Below are positions 1 to 12,657 of a stretch of DNA of 64,000 nt, piece by piece. Position numbers and translations under genes: made by a program. The DNA comes from Vicia villosa (taxonomy: Eukaryota > Streptophyta > Magnoliopsida > Fabales > Fabaceae): the NCBI RefSeq assembly GCF_029867415.1, contig NC_081185.1:40308766-40372765 (forward strand), in the 5' to 3' direction. Below the pieces are notes generated by a model that saw nothing but the letters and a program-made list of their open reading frames with translations, was not told the DNA's origin and did no database searches. Numbering within the stretch: the stretch's first letter is position 1; each line of letters starts with the position of its first letter.

Positions 1-1500
1 ATCGGAAGTATTAATATTACTATACACTTCATGCTTTCACTAATTCACAAATCTCACATACTTTACATCTCACAACAAGTCACAACACTTCATATTCACA
101 TCAATTATACATATACTTCATTTACTTTATAAGCCAAGTCATGATACATTACAAATATAAATCACAAGTATAAATCACAATTTGAGTCAAAAAACGTCAC
201 AACTATGAATTACATAAGACACATGGGACATGACTCATGTATATGCATGTGGTACCAATCGGAGCTTCAGCCCCCGTCACCAATTGCCCGAATCTGAGGC
301 ACAAGGCATAAGCCTTCGTCACTAATTTGCCAATCCAGGCCGTCACAGAGTATGCATATGAAATGTGACTCGACAAACAAGACATACACAACATACTCAT
401 CACAATCACACATCATCACTAGGCATACGCCCACGTCACTTATAATTACCAATCATTAGAGGTAATTCAACGTCAAAATTAATCATTCATCTTCACTTAG
501 TCACAAAATTATCATCACAAATATGTACAACATCACATATTATCAATCATCACAGACATCGTCATGTTTCGACACATCATCGCAATTATACAACTTCTCG
601 TATAAACAAGATCATCACAATTATCATCATGTTCGGCACGTCATTACAAACACACACTTCATCAGGACTATCACAACTATCGTCGTACTCGACTAAACTA
701 ACGAAAACTCGCTAGGGTTCATGCCATAAGGCTAATCACAGATGATGCACATTAATAAACATATTGGCAATCACAACTTTATTCGCAACAAAGGCATTCA
801 AATCGAAATCGCAATTTTTGGTTGGTTCGTAGAGTAATCACAACATGCTAATTTATCAGGTAAACCAAATCAACTTCCAATTAACAGTTAACTAAATTAG
901 ATATCATGTTAAGTATCAAAACGAGAACGTCATGCTTCGGAATATCACAACAATTCGAATCATTAAGTCAATTCAAATTAGTCTCATAATCCTCTATAAA
1001 TTAGTCTTCTAATTAACTCACTAATCCACTATCAACTAACCAAAATTATTCACAAAGCATACTTCAATTAATTGTGCAAATTTCGCGTCACTACCGGTTA
1101 TCTAATTTTCGGTTATATCCTTAATATTCACGACTTTATGAGTCTTCGGGTTACACTTCCAAGTCACCCAAAACACAACTCAACCGGTTAATTCAGATAC
1201 AACTCTATTCTTTACCGGCTATTCGATTCGTTCGGTTAAATTCTCAAGATATCGTAATTTACCGATAAACCGAATAGTTAATCTAAGTTCAAGTTTATTC
1301 CAATTAAATAGGCTTATTAAAAATTAATTCAATTATTAATTTAATCGACCGATTAATATCACAATTTCGACAAAAGAACACCACCACGTTAACGTACTAA
1401 TTAAACTTAGCTACCACGTAAATTTTCATCAAATTCCGGACAACTAATTATACCGCTTAATTCGGCTATTTTGATCAAACGAGACTGTTTTGAATTACAT
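1..1500 (-). repeat. Probable Tekay-like LTR fragment, reverse strand
   Basis: AT-rich DNA without a credible coding region. Read on the minus strand, positions 243-256 give GGTACCACATGCAT. The same 14-mer occurs in the two Tekay LTRs of this window (near 20709 and 36050), in each case in a GT- and CAC-rich context. I infer a diverged, truncated LTR of a related chromovirus in opposite orientation. No TGTAACACCC terminus is visible on this strand, so its ends are unknown. Short ORFs here look like chance. Confidence 0.4.
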
Positions 1501-1540
1501 TAACATTTCATAACTTTGGTTCCATTTCCAATTTAATATA

Positions 1541-1543
<3 letters not shown>

Positions 1544-1602
<59 letters not shown>
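1544..1602. repeat. (AT)n microsatellite
   Basis: An uninterrupted dinucleotide AT/TA run of 59 bases (about 29 units). It is long enough to be length-polymorphic and to cause assembly slippage. Confidence 0.97.
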
Positions 1603-1605
<3 letters not shown>

Positions 1606-1997
1606 GTTTGTATAATAATGGAAAATGAACATGAACAATAACACATAGTAACACATATATGAACATTAAATTAATATATATTTTTCTCTATGTATGTAAA
1701 CAATGGAAGCACATTACGAACAGCAACAAAATTAGCACACAGCATACCATCATGGAACTAGCACACAGCAGAATTAGCACACAGCAAATAAACATTAAAC
1801 ATTAACAGACTGTCGACCGTCACTTATTGCACACTGCCGTCCATCATTAGACACAAGCATAGCAGTTTAAGAATTATTCAGACACAAACAATAGCGACAA
1901 AATTATAGAATTTATAGGTTTTCAATTTTCCAGCAACAATCAACATTACAAATGCAATAAATCTACAAACCCAATTCCCCACATACAATTGTTCATG
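1603..1997. other. AT-rich sequence with no recognised feature
   Basis: Contains imperfectly repeated phrases such as GCACACAGCA near 1734-1790 but no ORF or LTR terminus. It abuts the Tekay zinc-knuckle remnant at about 1998, so it is the left flank of that element or of a rearrangement breakpoint. Confidence 0.5.
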
Positions 1998-4292
1998 AAG
2001 GAGGAGCAAGGTCACATTAGCACCAAATGTGATAAGCCGAAGAAGGAGCAAGCGAAAGGGAAAGTATTTGCATTGTCTGGTGCCGAGGCTTCTACCGATG
2101 ATAGGCTAATCCAAGGTACGTGCTTCATTAATGGTAAACCTTTCATTGCTATTATTGATACCGGTGCGACACATTCTTTCATTTCTTTGGATTGTGCTAA
2201 GAGATTGAATCTTGTGTTATCTGATATGTGTAGAAGTATGGTTATTGATACACCTGCTATGGGTTCTGTTTCTACTTCTTTTGTGTGTTTGAATTGTCCT
2301 TTGAGTATTTTTGGTAGAGATTTTGAGATTGATTTGGTTTGTCTTCCGTTAGAGCAACTTGATGTGATTTTGGGTATGAATTGGTTGGAATTTAATCGTG
2401 TGTATATCAACTGTTTTGATAAGACGGTTATTTTTCCTGAGCTTGGTGTTAAGGAAGATTTGTTTTTGTCTGCCAAGCAAGTTGATGAATCTATTCAAGA
2501 TGGGGCTGAATTGTTTATGTTATTGGCAACCTTAAATGTGCATGAGAAGAGAACCATTGGAGAATTCCCAATAGTTTGTGATTTTGCGGAGGTATTTCCT
2601 GAAGATGTAAGTGATTTACCGCTGGAACGTGAAGTTGAGTTTTCGATTGATTTAGTTCCTGGAACTAGTCCTGTATCGATGGCTCCATATAGGATGTCTG
2701 CTTCTGAGTTAAAAGAGTTGAAGAGTCAACTTGAGGATTTGTTGGAGAAGAAGTTTATTCGTCCTAGTGTATCACCGTGGGGTGCACCTGTTTTGTTGGT
2801 TAAGAAGAAGGAAGGTTCTATGAGGCTTTGTGTTGATTATAGGCAATTGAACAAAGTGACGATTAAGAACAAGTATCCACTTACGAGGATTGATGATTTG
2901 ATGGATCAGTTAGTTGGAGCTTGTGTGTTTAGCAAGATTGATTTGAGGTCTGGATATCATCAGATTCGTGTAAAAGCGGAGGATATTCAGAAAACTTCTT
3001 TTAGGACGAGGTATGGTCATTATGAGTATTCTGTTATGCCATTTGGTGTGACTAATGCACCTGGTGTATTCATGGAGTATATGAATAGGATTTTTCATGA
3101 TTATCTGGATAAGTTTGTGGTTGTGTTCATTGATGATATTTTGATCTATTCCAAGAGTGAAGATGATCATGCTGAACATTTGAGAATTGTGTTATCGGTG
3201 TTGAAAGAGAAGAGGTTGTTTGCTAAGCTTTCTAAGTGCGAATTTTGGTTAAACGAAGTGAGTTTTCTTGGCCATGTGATCTCTAGTGGAGGTATTTCTG
3301 TTGACCCGTCGAAGATTGAAGCTATATCTCAATGGGAAGCTCCTAAGTCTATTTCTAAGATTAGAAGTTTTCTTGGTTTGGCCGGTTATTATAGGAAGTT
3401 CATTGAGGGATTTTCTAAGTTATCTTTGCCGTTGACGTTGTTGACTAGGAAGGGTCAAGCTTTCATTTGGACTTCGCAATGTGAAGCGAATTTTCAAGAG
3501 CTTAAGAGAAGGTTGACTTCTGCTCCTATTTTAATTTTGCCTGATCCGTTTGAACCGTTTGTTGTGTATTGTGATGCTTCATTGTTAATTTTGGGAGGCG
3601 CTTTGATGCAAAAAGGGCAAGTGGTAGCGTATGCTTCAAGGCAACTTAAAATTCATGAGAGGAATTATCCGACGCATGATTTAGAGTTGGCCGCCATTGT
3701 GTTTGTTTTGAAACTTTGGAGGCATTATTTGTTTGGATCAAGATTTGATGTGTATAGTGATCACAAGAGTTTGAAGTATTTGTTTGATCAAAAGGAGTTG
3801 AATATGAGGCAACGAAGATGGTTGGAATTCTTGAAAGATTATGATTTTAGTTTGAACTACCATCCTAGAAAAGCAAATGTTGTAGCCGATGCATTGAGTA
3901 GGAAATCATTGCAAATGTCTATGTTGATGATCCAAGAATTGGAATTGTTGGAACAATTTTGGGATTTGAGTTTGGTTTTTGAAGCGACGACTACGTTTGT
4001 TAATCTTGGTATGTTGAAGCTTACGAGTGGTATTCTTGATGAGATTAGAGAAAGTCAAAAATCGGATTTGAAATTGGTGGACATTATGACATTGATAAAC
4101 CAAGGTAAAGGTGGTGATTTTCGGATTGACGAGAATGGTGTTATGAGATGTTGTGATCGAGTTTGTATTCCGGATGTTGTGGATTTGAGAAGGAGAATTC
4201 TTGAGAAAGGGCATAGAAGTGGTTTGAGTATTCATCCCGGTGCTACTAAAATGTATCAAGATTTGAGGAAATTGTTTTGTGGCAAGGTATGA
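1989..4292 (+). pseudogene. T1 pol part 1: protease-RT-RNase H-integrase N-terminus
   Basis: Open for 767 codons. GHISTKC at residues 8-14 is the last half of a CCHC zinc knuckle, so the true gag-pol N-terminus is missing. Retropepsin DTG lies at residues 57-59 (IDTGATHSF). RT spans about 260-430, with the [12 protein letters not shown] block and the catalytic FIDD at 380-383. RNase H follows at about 520-640 (CDAS, then SDHKSL and ending ADALSRK). The integrase zinc domain starts with [11 protein letters not shown]. The frame breaks near 4275-4280, where a phenylalanine-tryptophan region has lost one G compared with the expected family sequence, and it continues in the next frame. The listed start is only the ORF start, partly inside flanking sequence. 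Confidence 0.9.
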
Positions 4293-5284
4293 AGAAGGAT
4301 ATAGCGGAATTTGTTTATTCATGTTTGACTTGTCAAAAGTCAAAGATTGAACATCAAAAGCCGTCTTGTTTGATGCAACCGTTATCTATTCCCGAGTGGA
4401 AGTGGGATAGTATCTCTATGGATTTTGTATCGGGTTTGCCGAGAACATCGAGTAATTATGAGGCAATTTGGGTCGTTGTGGATAGATTGACGAAATGTGC
4501 TCATTTTATTCCTATGAGGATGGATTATTCGATGGAAAGACTTGCTAAGTTATACATTGAGAAGATTGTGTGTTTGCATGGTATTCCGTCAAGTATCATT
4601 TTGGATAGAGATCCAAGGTTCACTTCTAGATTTTGGGAAGGTTTGCAAAGTGCTTTGGGTACGAAGTTGCGTTTGAGTTCGGCGTATCATCCGCAAACCG
4701 ATGGTCAATCGGAGAGGACTATTCAGTCGCTTGAAGATCTTTTGAGGTCTTGTGTTTTGGAACAAGGAGGAAATTGGGATAGTTTCATACCTTTGGTTGA
4801 GTTTACGTATAACAACAGTTTTCATTCGAGTATTGGAATGGCACCTTTTGAGACTCTTTGTGGTAGAAGGTGTAGAACTCCTTTGTGTTGGTATGAATCG
4901 GGAGAGAGTGTTGTGGTTGGACCTGAGTTAGTTCAAGAGACTACAAATAAGATTAAGATGATTCAAGAGAAAATGAAGGCTTCTCAAAGTCGTCAGAAAA
5001 TTTATCATGATAAGAGGAGGAAGGCTCTTGAGTTTGAGAAGGATGAACATGTGTTTCTTCGAGTTACGCCAATAACGAGCGTTGGTAGAGCGTTGAAGTC
5101 GCGTAAGTTGACGCCGCGTTTCATTGGTTCTTATCAGACTTCGGAGAGAGTAGGTGAAGTGGCATATCGGATTGCATTACCACCGTCTCTTTCTAATCTT
5201 CATGATGTGTTCCATGTGTCTCAATTGAGGAGGTACATTGCGGATCCGTCGCATGTTGTTCAATTATATGATGTTCAAGTGTGA
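4277..5284 (+). pseudogene. T1 pol part 2: integrase core and C-terminal domain
   Basis: Continues the frame broken at about 4278. CLTC completes the HHCC zinc-binding domain. The catalytic triad is visible: D in MDFVSG, D in LDRDPRF, and E in TDGQSERTIQ. The C-terminal region carries the Ty3/gypsy GPF/Y-like part (PRFIGSYQ) and the LSNLHDVFHVSQLRRY motif typical of chromoviruses. It ends at TGA 5282-5284, where the related T2 copy has an arginine codon (VQVRDNL), consistent with a CGA to TGA transition. Confidence 0.9.
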
Positions 5285-5453
5285 GATAATTTGAAGGTTC
5301 ATACATCACCTATGCGAATCGAAGATCGAGAGGTGAAGAAGCTTCGTGGTAAAGAGATTGCTTTGGTGAAAGTTATATGGGGTGGAGTCACCGATGGTAA
5401 TATGACTTGGGAACTCGAGGATAAGATGAAGGAATCGTATCCGGAGTTGTTTG
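5285..5453 (+). pseudogene. T1 chromodomain tail of integrase
   Basis: In frame after the TGA, residues such as ALVKVIWGG and MTWELEDKM form the degenerate chromodomain seen in Tekay-clade integrases, where it is thought to guide heterochromatin targeting. The frame is cut at 5453 by the Ogre derivative and resumes at 19327 (an LGNFRG-like stretch), running through the PPT into the LTR. T2 at 34541-34690 gives an intact parallel. Confidence 0.85.
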
Positions 5454-8400
5454 TGTCGCACGCTCGCGAAAAAAGAACAGAGTCGCCACCAATATATTTA
5501 TCCCAAGGAGGGAAAGGAATATCAGAAAACCTAAGATGAATAAGAACAAGGTCTTTCGACCAGAGATAGGGTACGGGAGTCGGTTACGCGAGGGGAAGGT
5601 ACTAGCACCCCTCACGCCCATCGTACTCGATGGTATCCACCTACGTTTGTTGCTATCTAAAGGGTGTATAAATCTAAAGCTTAATTACTAAGGGAATGCA
5701 TGCAAATGAAAGAAAAGAAACACGGGGAAAATAAGGTTTTTAAATAGTTGTGCTCGCTTAGGCCCCGCGACCTAATGCCTACGTATCCTTTTCAGGAATC
5801 AGAGCGCCGTAGTTCGGCGCTATAGTTTTTGTTTGTTTTTGTGTTTTTTAGTGGACGAAGTTACATTCGCACTCCGCTGCTCGACCTCTGGAGTCTTAAG
5901 CTGGGAATGGAGCGGAAATAACATGTCCGATTAAAGAATGCCTCGGAGGCGAGATAGAGAAGAGAGTTTGAGCGTTTCGAGGAAATCCCTTAAGCAAGGG
6001 AAACTCGAGTTACTCTTTGGTTTGTGTTTTTTAGAGGTTGGGAACTTACGCCTGAATGGAACCCTTAAGCAAGGGAGCTTCAAGCACTCAAACATCCCTT
6101 AAGCAAGAGAAGTTACAAGCTTCCATTCCCTTTTTATTAGTCAAAGTATTTATTAGTCATTTTTTAGGTGTTTTCTTTGTATTTTTTATGGGAAATTAAG
6201 TCAAGTATTTGTTAAGTGTTTTAAGGTTGAAAAGGAAAAGAACTAGCCTAGAAACTAGCCTAAGTATGAAAGGGATTTCTACCTAATGTTGTCATGGTTT
6301 CTACCTATGTTTAGGAGAAAGGGATACATGAAAATTAAGGCAAAAATTAGAAGTCAAGATTGAGTAACACAATGGTACAAAAATTGGCATGCAAGCAATA
6401 GTAACAAGCATGGGAGAAATTGAATTACAAGTCAAGTAAAAAGACAAAAAACAAATAGCCTAAAAACTAATATTTTTTATGATTATTGATTTGAAAGAAA
6501 TTGAATTCTAATTTGAACAAAAGAAATTAAAAGAAAATTAGCCTAAACTAATATCTTTCTTTTGATTATTTTTTATGTCAAAAATTGGATTAAGAGTCTA
6601 AATATTAGAGAAGGAATTGGTTTAGTTACTAAAAGAAATTAGTAAAAAAACAATTAAAATTAAATTGAAAACAAGAGAACAGGGGGGTGCGGTGTGAAAA
6701 TATGAGTGTGAAGAGAAGCTGGGGGCAGGCCCGCTGGTATTGGCCCGCAGAGTTTTTTTGCAGTATTTTGTTTGGCCAAAAGATGACGCTATGGGCCTGA
6801 ATGGGGGTGTGGCAAGTAATACGGCCCAAGGACTTTTTATTGTTTTGATTCATTTCAGTGTTTCCAGACTTTAAAAAAAAACAACGGAATGAATAAAACA
6901 GATAACGCAAGTAGAAGAGGAAATTAGGTTAAATTATGAGTGACCTCTGAACTTCCTCTTGCAGCCCTCGTCTCTTTCTTCGCCTCTATGGACTCGACGG
7001 CGGCTCTCTCTCTCCCTCAAACGTGAAACGGCGGCGGCTCTCTTTCTCCGGTGACCTTCTTCTCTCTCGCGGTCTTTTCCTCTTTTGATTTCTTCTGCTG
7101 ATTAATGGCGATGATGTGCGAATGGAGGTTGTTATGAGGTCGATTGAAGGTGAAGAGTAAGAGTGACGCCGATGGTTGTGATGCTGAGATGAAAGTTGGA
7201 TGAGGCTCGTTCTTGGAGAATTTGCAGTGATGTCGAGGCGATACGAAAGCGAGGTTGTGAGGAAGATTGAGGTCTGCGGACTTATGTATGGATTGTAGTA
7301 TGATGGAGGATTCTTGAAGAGGCAGTGTGACTTGAATAACTGAGGTAGGGGGGATCGAAGGATTGTGCTGATTATGGATTGACGATGATGAAATTTTCAG
7401 GTGTTGATCCTTTTCTTCTCCTTCTTTAATTTTCTTCTTCAATTCTGTTATGTGTGGATTTAGGATTTGGCTTGTGATAGTGATGATGATGAGGTGCAGG
7501 TTTGGAGTTAATTCGATGAAGATTTGAGGTTGCAGAGTTTGAAGATGAGTGAGAAGAAGATGAAGTTTGAGGAAGGTGAATGAAGGGATCCGAAAATGGC
7601 GAAGAGAATTTTGTGAGAAAGATGGAGTTGTGGTGGAGAAATGGCGTGAAGGAGGTTGAAGCTAGAGGTTCTGAGAATTGGCGAAGAGGATTGTGAAGAT
7701 TTTGGGGCTCTACCCTTCTTCCTTCAAAGTCTGCAAGCGAGACAATGATGAAGACTGATAGTGCTTAGGTGTCCATTGTAGGTGGGTGGAGCTGACTATT
7801 TATAGGAGCAATCATTGGGTGATCATTAGGAATCCTTAGATGTGGGACTCAGCATTATAGCTTGCAAGGTATTTTTTCAGTTTCTTGAATGTGGGACTCT
7901 GTTTTAAATTGTATATTTATGGACTAGTTTTGCTTGGCTACTGTTTTGGTTATGGACTGTGAATGGTTGAATGGTAGCATAGTGAATGGATGTGTGGTAT
8001 AGATATTGCAGGGTTGATGATTAGAAACTATTTGAATGCTGTTTGGACTGATTTTTGTATGTATTGATGCAGGGTATGGATTGATAGGAGCATGGGTCAG
8101 TTAACTGCTGCTTGAAAGTTCTGCTAGGGACCATGTTTGAAAGTTAGGGAATTAGTTTTAGACTGAATATAGATGGGCTGGACATCCTTTGCAAACTGAC
8201 TTGTTGCTTTGATAAACCGTGTTGAACTTGAGTTGAATCATTGAATGCCTTGGTGATGCAGACAGATATCTTGTGAATGTGTGATGACATTGTATCATGG
8301 AATCGGTGTTATATATGATAGGTCTGGATGGTAGTCGTGTAGGGACTGGTTTGAAAAAGCCTGAATCTGAATGTGGTTTTCTTTTCTGAACTAATGCAGG

Positions 8401-9601
8401 GTTTTCCTTTTTTTTTTTTTTTTTGCAGGATGCTATTAGCAGCAGGCTAAGTTTCATGGCGCAATTTGAACATGAGTGTAGCAAGACGCACAGTCGGATG
8501 GCGGACGACTTCGATGCAAATGAAGGGCTTGAATGGAAGTGTTTTGGTAATTGATGTAGAGGCACTGTTTTTTGGAAATGTGTGGATGGACTGTTGGTGT
8601 CTAGATGTAGATGTATGTTTAGAAGTTTGGATTTTCCTTAATGATAATGCTGTATGTATGCACCTTGAACACTATGGGCTGATGTTAGTTATAGGTTAGA
8701 AGGATTATTGGTTGGCTGTTGTATTATTTGAATATGGTATGTGATGGTTTGCAAGGCTGTAATGCCTTTACATTATTATTTTTTTTTTTGAATTCACACT
8801 GGTTGTAAATTGATGAATACAGATGTTGATTTGTACTGGTTGTAGCAAAACAGACTCCACATCAGAAACTACTTTCTGGAGCTGCTGCCTCTATTTTTTG
8901 AGGGCAACATATATCTTAAAAAGGATGAGTCTGATTGAGTTGAGGAGGGGAGAGTGGAAGGCACGACGTAAGCATCCTTAGGAGAATCCTTCTTTCCTTG
9001 TAATGTGGCATGTAATGGAATTGTGATATGTAATCTCCTTGTAATGACTTTCTGTGTAACATAATTTGTAGATTTTTGTAGACATTTATAAACACAGTAT
9101 TCTTCTCTTATCAATACTCTACAAATAGTCCAAAATAACTTAGCTGAACTAATTTGAATTGATGAAATGAATCCGAATAACTCCACTTCTTCCTCTGGCG
9201 TAAGCATTAAAACCAATTAATAATCCATGTAATCAAGCTATCAAGTGTCTTTCGTAGACCATGAAACCCACTTTGTCATTTATATCTCGAATCTTATTCA
9301 ATAATTAATAGTGAAGAGTAACCTTTGAATCACCACAAATATGGGATATAAAACCTGTTTTTTTATAAACTTCAATGAAGGAGATTTTGCAACCTTGAGT
9401 GAAGATGAGAGTCTTAAAAAGAGAAGTCAAAACTATGACTCTTCAAGACCTTAGATCCCTCGCTCCAGATATTTATATGATTGATGGATATTTATATGAT
9501 TGATGGATGCATGAGTTTATTTATGACCTAAGATGTAGATGAAACGAGAAACATAAGCCAATTAGGAATAAAATTAGGAGGGCAAATTTTGGGGTGCAAC
9601 A
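5454..9601 (-). repeat. Ogre derivative 3' LTR (left copy)
   Basis: Duplicate of 15172-19321. Relative to the gag direction this is the downstream LTR. The conserved ORFs inside (for example 6629-6910 and 7017-7442 on the minus strand) are identical in both LTRs simply because the LTRs are recent duplicates; I do not call them genes. It holds a perfect 6-bp hairpin AGCGCC/GGCGCT (5803-5808 and 5816-5821) and three CCCTTAAGCAAGGG-like motifs near 5985-6110. Confidence 0.95.
7796..7805 (-). promoter_or_regulatory. Probable Pol II TATA box, left Ogre LTR
   Basis: CTATAAATAG on the minus strand, about 1.8 kb inside the LTR from its upstream end in element orientation. It would mark the U3/R boundary. 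The same box is at 17515-17524 in the right LTR. Confidence 0.65.
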
Positions 9602-9616
9602 GCTGCCCCTATTTAA
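9602..9616 (-). other. Polypurine tract of the Ogre derivative
   Basis: Minus strand reads TTAAATAGGGGCAGC, directly adjoining the 3' LTR end. This purine-rich string is the kind of plus-strand primer site seen in Ogre-like elements. A near copy (AATAGGGGCAGC) precedes the LTR start at 23391. Confidence 0.85.
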
Positions 9617-9761
9617 TCATCTTAAACCTGAAGGTGAGATTGGCGCTAGCCTTTCGAGCATTCGAGGTAGAAGAAGATTAAATACCAAGTGAACCTGAAA
9701 ATTTGCGTGATGAGAGATAGGATCCACTGGGGAAAAGATGGTGTCATTTTATTGAGGAATG
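9617..9761 (-). other. Ogre 3' UTR segment next to the PPT
   Basis: Short noncoding stretch between the PPT and the tandem array; no further feature seen. Confidence 0.6.
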
Positions 9762-10608
9762 TCAACTCTGGGTTGAGCAAATTAACTCTGGGTTAGAAAT
9801 GAACTGAACATCAACTCTGGGTTGAAAAAGAAAAGTGGGGCAGCTCTGGGTCGAAGAATAAAGGGAAGTCAACTCTGGGTTGAGAAAGAAAGAAAGAAAA
9901 TCAACTCTGGGTTGAAAAAGGATAACCGTCAACTCTGGGTTGAGTGGGAAAGAGATCAACTCTGGGTTGAATAAAAGATAACCGTCAACTCTGGGTTGAG
10001 TGGGAAAGGAGAGAAGGCAAGACATAACCGTCAACTCTGGGTTGAGTGGGAAAGAAAGGCAAGGATCAACTCTGGGTTGAATAAAAGGAAAGATAACCTT
10101 CAACTCTGGGTTGAGAGGGAAATAAGAAAAAAGATCAACTCTGGGTTGAATAAAAGAAAAGATAACCTTCAACTCTGGGTTGAGAGGGGAATAAGAAAAA
10201 GATCAACTCTGGGTTGAAATAAAAGAAAAGATAACCTTCAACTCTGGGTTGAGAGGGGAATAAGAAAAAGATCAACTCTGGGTTGAATAAAAGAAAGATA
10301 ACCTTCAACTCTGGGTTGAGAGGGGAATAAGAAAAAGATCAACTCTGGGTTGAATAAAAGAAAGATAACCTTCAACTCTGGGTTGAGAGGGGAATAAGAA
10401 AAAGATCAACTCTGGGTTGAATAAAAGAAAAGATAACCTTCAACTCTGGGTTGAGAGGGGAATAAGAAAAAGATCAACTCTGGGTTGAATAAAAGAAAAG
10501 ATAACCTTCAACTCTGGGTTGAGAGGGAAAAGATAATTAACTCGGAGTTAAAAGGGTGAAGGGAAAATCAACTCTGGGTTGAACACAAAAACGTCAACTC
10601 TGGGTTGA
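9762..10608 (-). repeat. Tandem hairpin array in the Ogre 3' UTR
   Basis: About 27 occurrences of a self-complementary 15-mer, TCAACTCTGGGTTGA (5-bp stem TCAAC/GTTGA, loop TCTGG). In the centre they alternate in composite units of roughly 67 bp: one spacer contains GAGAGGGGAATAAGAAAAAG, the other contains AATAAAAGAAA and GATAACC. Outer copies are degenerate but often still paired, e.g. TTAAC TCGGA GTTAA near 10538. Hypervariable tandem repeats in the 3' UTR are established for Tat/Ogre elements and can seed satellites. Confidence 0.93.
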
Positions 10609-12657
10609 AGAAAGATGAACATGATTGACTTTAGGAGATGACACCACAATGGTAACTCTGAGTGCCCCAGTGGAATATCAATTGGTTGCTTGTAGAGAAC
10701 CCATCTGATGAGTAACTTGGCTTATGCTTCACATGCAAATGTTTGATTTATTTGTGCACTTCTGGAGATGCAATGCTATGAATTCTATATGCAGTGTACT
10801 GATGGATTGATCAGGGCTTCTGCTTCGATGTGGAATAGATTAGGTGGATTTCTGAAACTCTGTTTTAGAATCAAAGTGGGGTGGATGCCCCTGGTTTGTT
10901 GATGATCGTATCATGTGGGAGAAATGATAATGAGAATGCAATGATATGCATGATATATGTATGATTATGAATGCAATGATTGTCTCCAAGATACCGGGAG
11001 TGGATGGAGTATGCCCTTGCGAAAAGGTTGTTGCTTGGAGGATAGAATTTGTGAAGGTGAGGTGTTGACTTGACTCCTTGACACTTGTCTTGATATCTGA
11101 CACTTGCTTGGGGATGGAAGAAAGAATTGTCACTAGCTTGCCCCAGCTTGTATGACCTTTTGAGATAGAATTTTGACATGCTTGAATCATGGAGATGTGC
11201 AATGGTCTGCCCCAGTGTGGATCATGGAATGATTGCCTCAGATTGAAGGGAATTGTTCCACCAAATGGATTCTTCAGATATTTGCTTTGCGGATAACCAA
11301 ACTTTGCCCTTGTAAGATTACTCGATGGAACTTCAATGTTGAACTTTCCTTGGTATCAAGTACTTACTTTCAAGTTAGAGACAATTCTGTTTTGAAAAAG
11401 GATAATGAGAATGCAATGCACATGTTAATCTCAAAGAAAAGTTTTATTTGTCAAAATGTTGTATTGATACTAACACAAGTGACACTGCAACATTAGGAGT
11501 CAGTTTGACATGATTTTAAAAGTTTGTATGCTTTCGGAACGAACCCTGCTTCAATTAGGACTTTTGAGGGTTGTAACATGGTCGGGTTCACGGTTTAAGA
11601 AACAAAGGATAAAGGCTCAAGTTCTACTTAACCCACCCCTCTTCGTGATGTTCTCCAGTCCTACGTTCAGTTAGCTTGACACGAGTGTTCGCCTTTCAGG
11701 AAGGAATGTGATGGATGAGGATCCTTTATGGCTTTGATGGAGGTGGCAGCCACCCTTTGGTGTTTTCGTTGATGATCATAACAACTTGCCCCTTGGAGGA
11801 TTTTTCTTTTGCTTTGCCTTTTTTTTTTTCCCTAATTTTTGCCTGGACAAAAAGTTTCTTTTGAATCTTGGTGTTCGTTGTCCAGCGGGATATGCCCTAA
11901 TTTTTGCCTAAGTCATTTGCTTTAAAGCTTTTATTTTTTTTTGACTTAGCAGGCTATTGCTTCTTTTTTTTTTATCATGATTCATAACTTTCTTTTTTCA
12001 TTCTTTTTGTCTCGTTCGGGAACAAGTTGTATGACTTTGATGATTGACTTGTTGAAAAAGTTGTGACTGCCTTTTCTCAATGAATGAGAGACATCCATTG
12101 TGGATTGTGCTCTTCTTCTTTGTTGTGAGATATAAGATATGATTGATCCTCTGATGGAATATCTGAAAGTTGAGCGCTCGGTCGCACTAACTGAAGACTA
12201 CCCTGCCCCTGGTTAAGATGAAGGGTTTCATTATGTATTTTTTTTTTTGAAAAGAAACTACTACTCCTTAGGCTCAAAGGGGTTTACGAAGGTTTCACTC
12301 CCTTATAGCTCCGGTGTTTAGGAATTGAAACAATGCCTGTACATCTTCAGCAGGATCTTTGTTCCAAAAGCATACGATTAGTGATTCACGTGTTTTTGCT
12401 TTTTCATCATTCTCCTTTTTTAGTTGCTTAAGACAAATGAGTGAAGTATCAATGAACATAATGACAAAGATGAAATGATTTGAGAAAAACATGTATATTA
12501 CATTTTTATTTATTCAAACAGAATGAGTTTCTTACAATGGATAGTTCTTGATAACAACAAAAGTAGTACAATTGAAAATACTAGAGAAATCTATACAATG
12601 GCAAGTTTGGCCTTATTCTAATGCAAATGAAATGTTTTCTGACAAACATAAAAGTCT
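10609..12657 (-). other. Ogre derivative 3' noncoding region
   Basis: About 2 kb between gag and the tandem array where pol would lie in an autonomous element. I see no RT, integrase or protease motif in any frame. ORFs of 65-120 codons in several frames lack family motifs. Poly-T tracts near 11818 and 11934 and frequent GCCCC-type strings are the only notable composition. Confidence 0.7.

Noticed and set aside
6629..9216. Minus-strand ORFs of 93-141 codons duplicated exactly at 16348-18936
   Set aside because: They are identical because they lie in near-identical LTRs. The sequences show low-complexity composition and no family motif, so duplication is no evidence for coding.
9762..10608. 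CRISPR-like array
   Set aside because: Repeat and spacer parts are both repeated, the context is a plant retrotransposon 3' UTR, and no cas genes exist.
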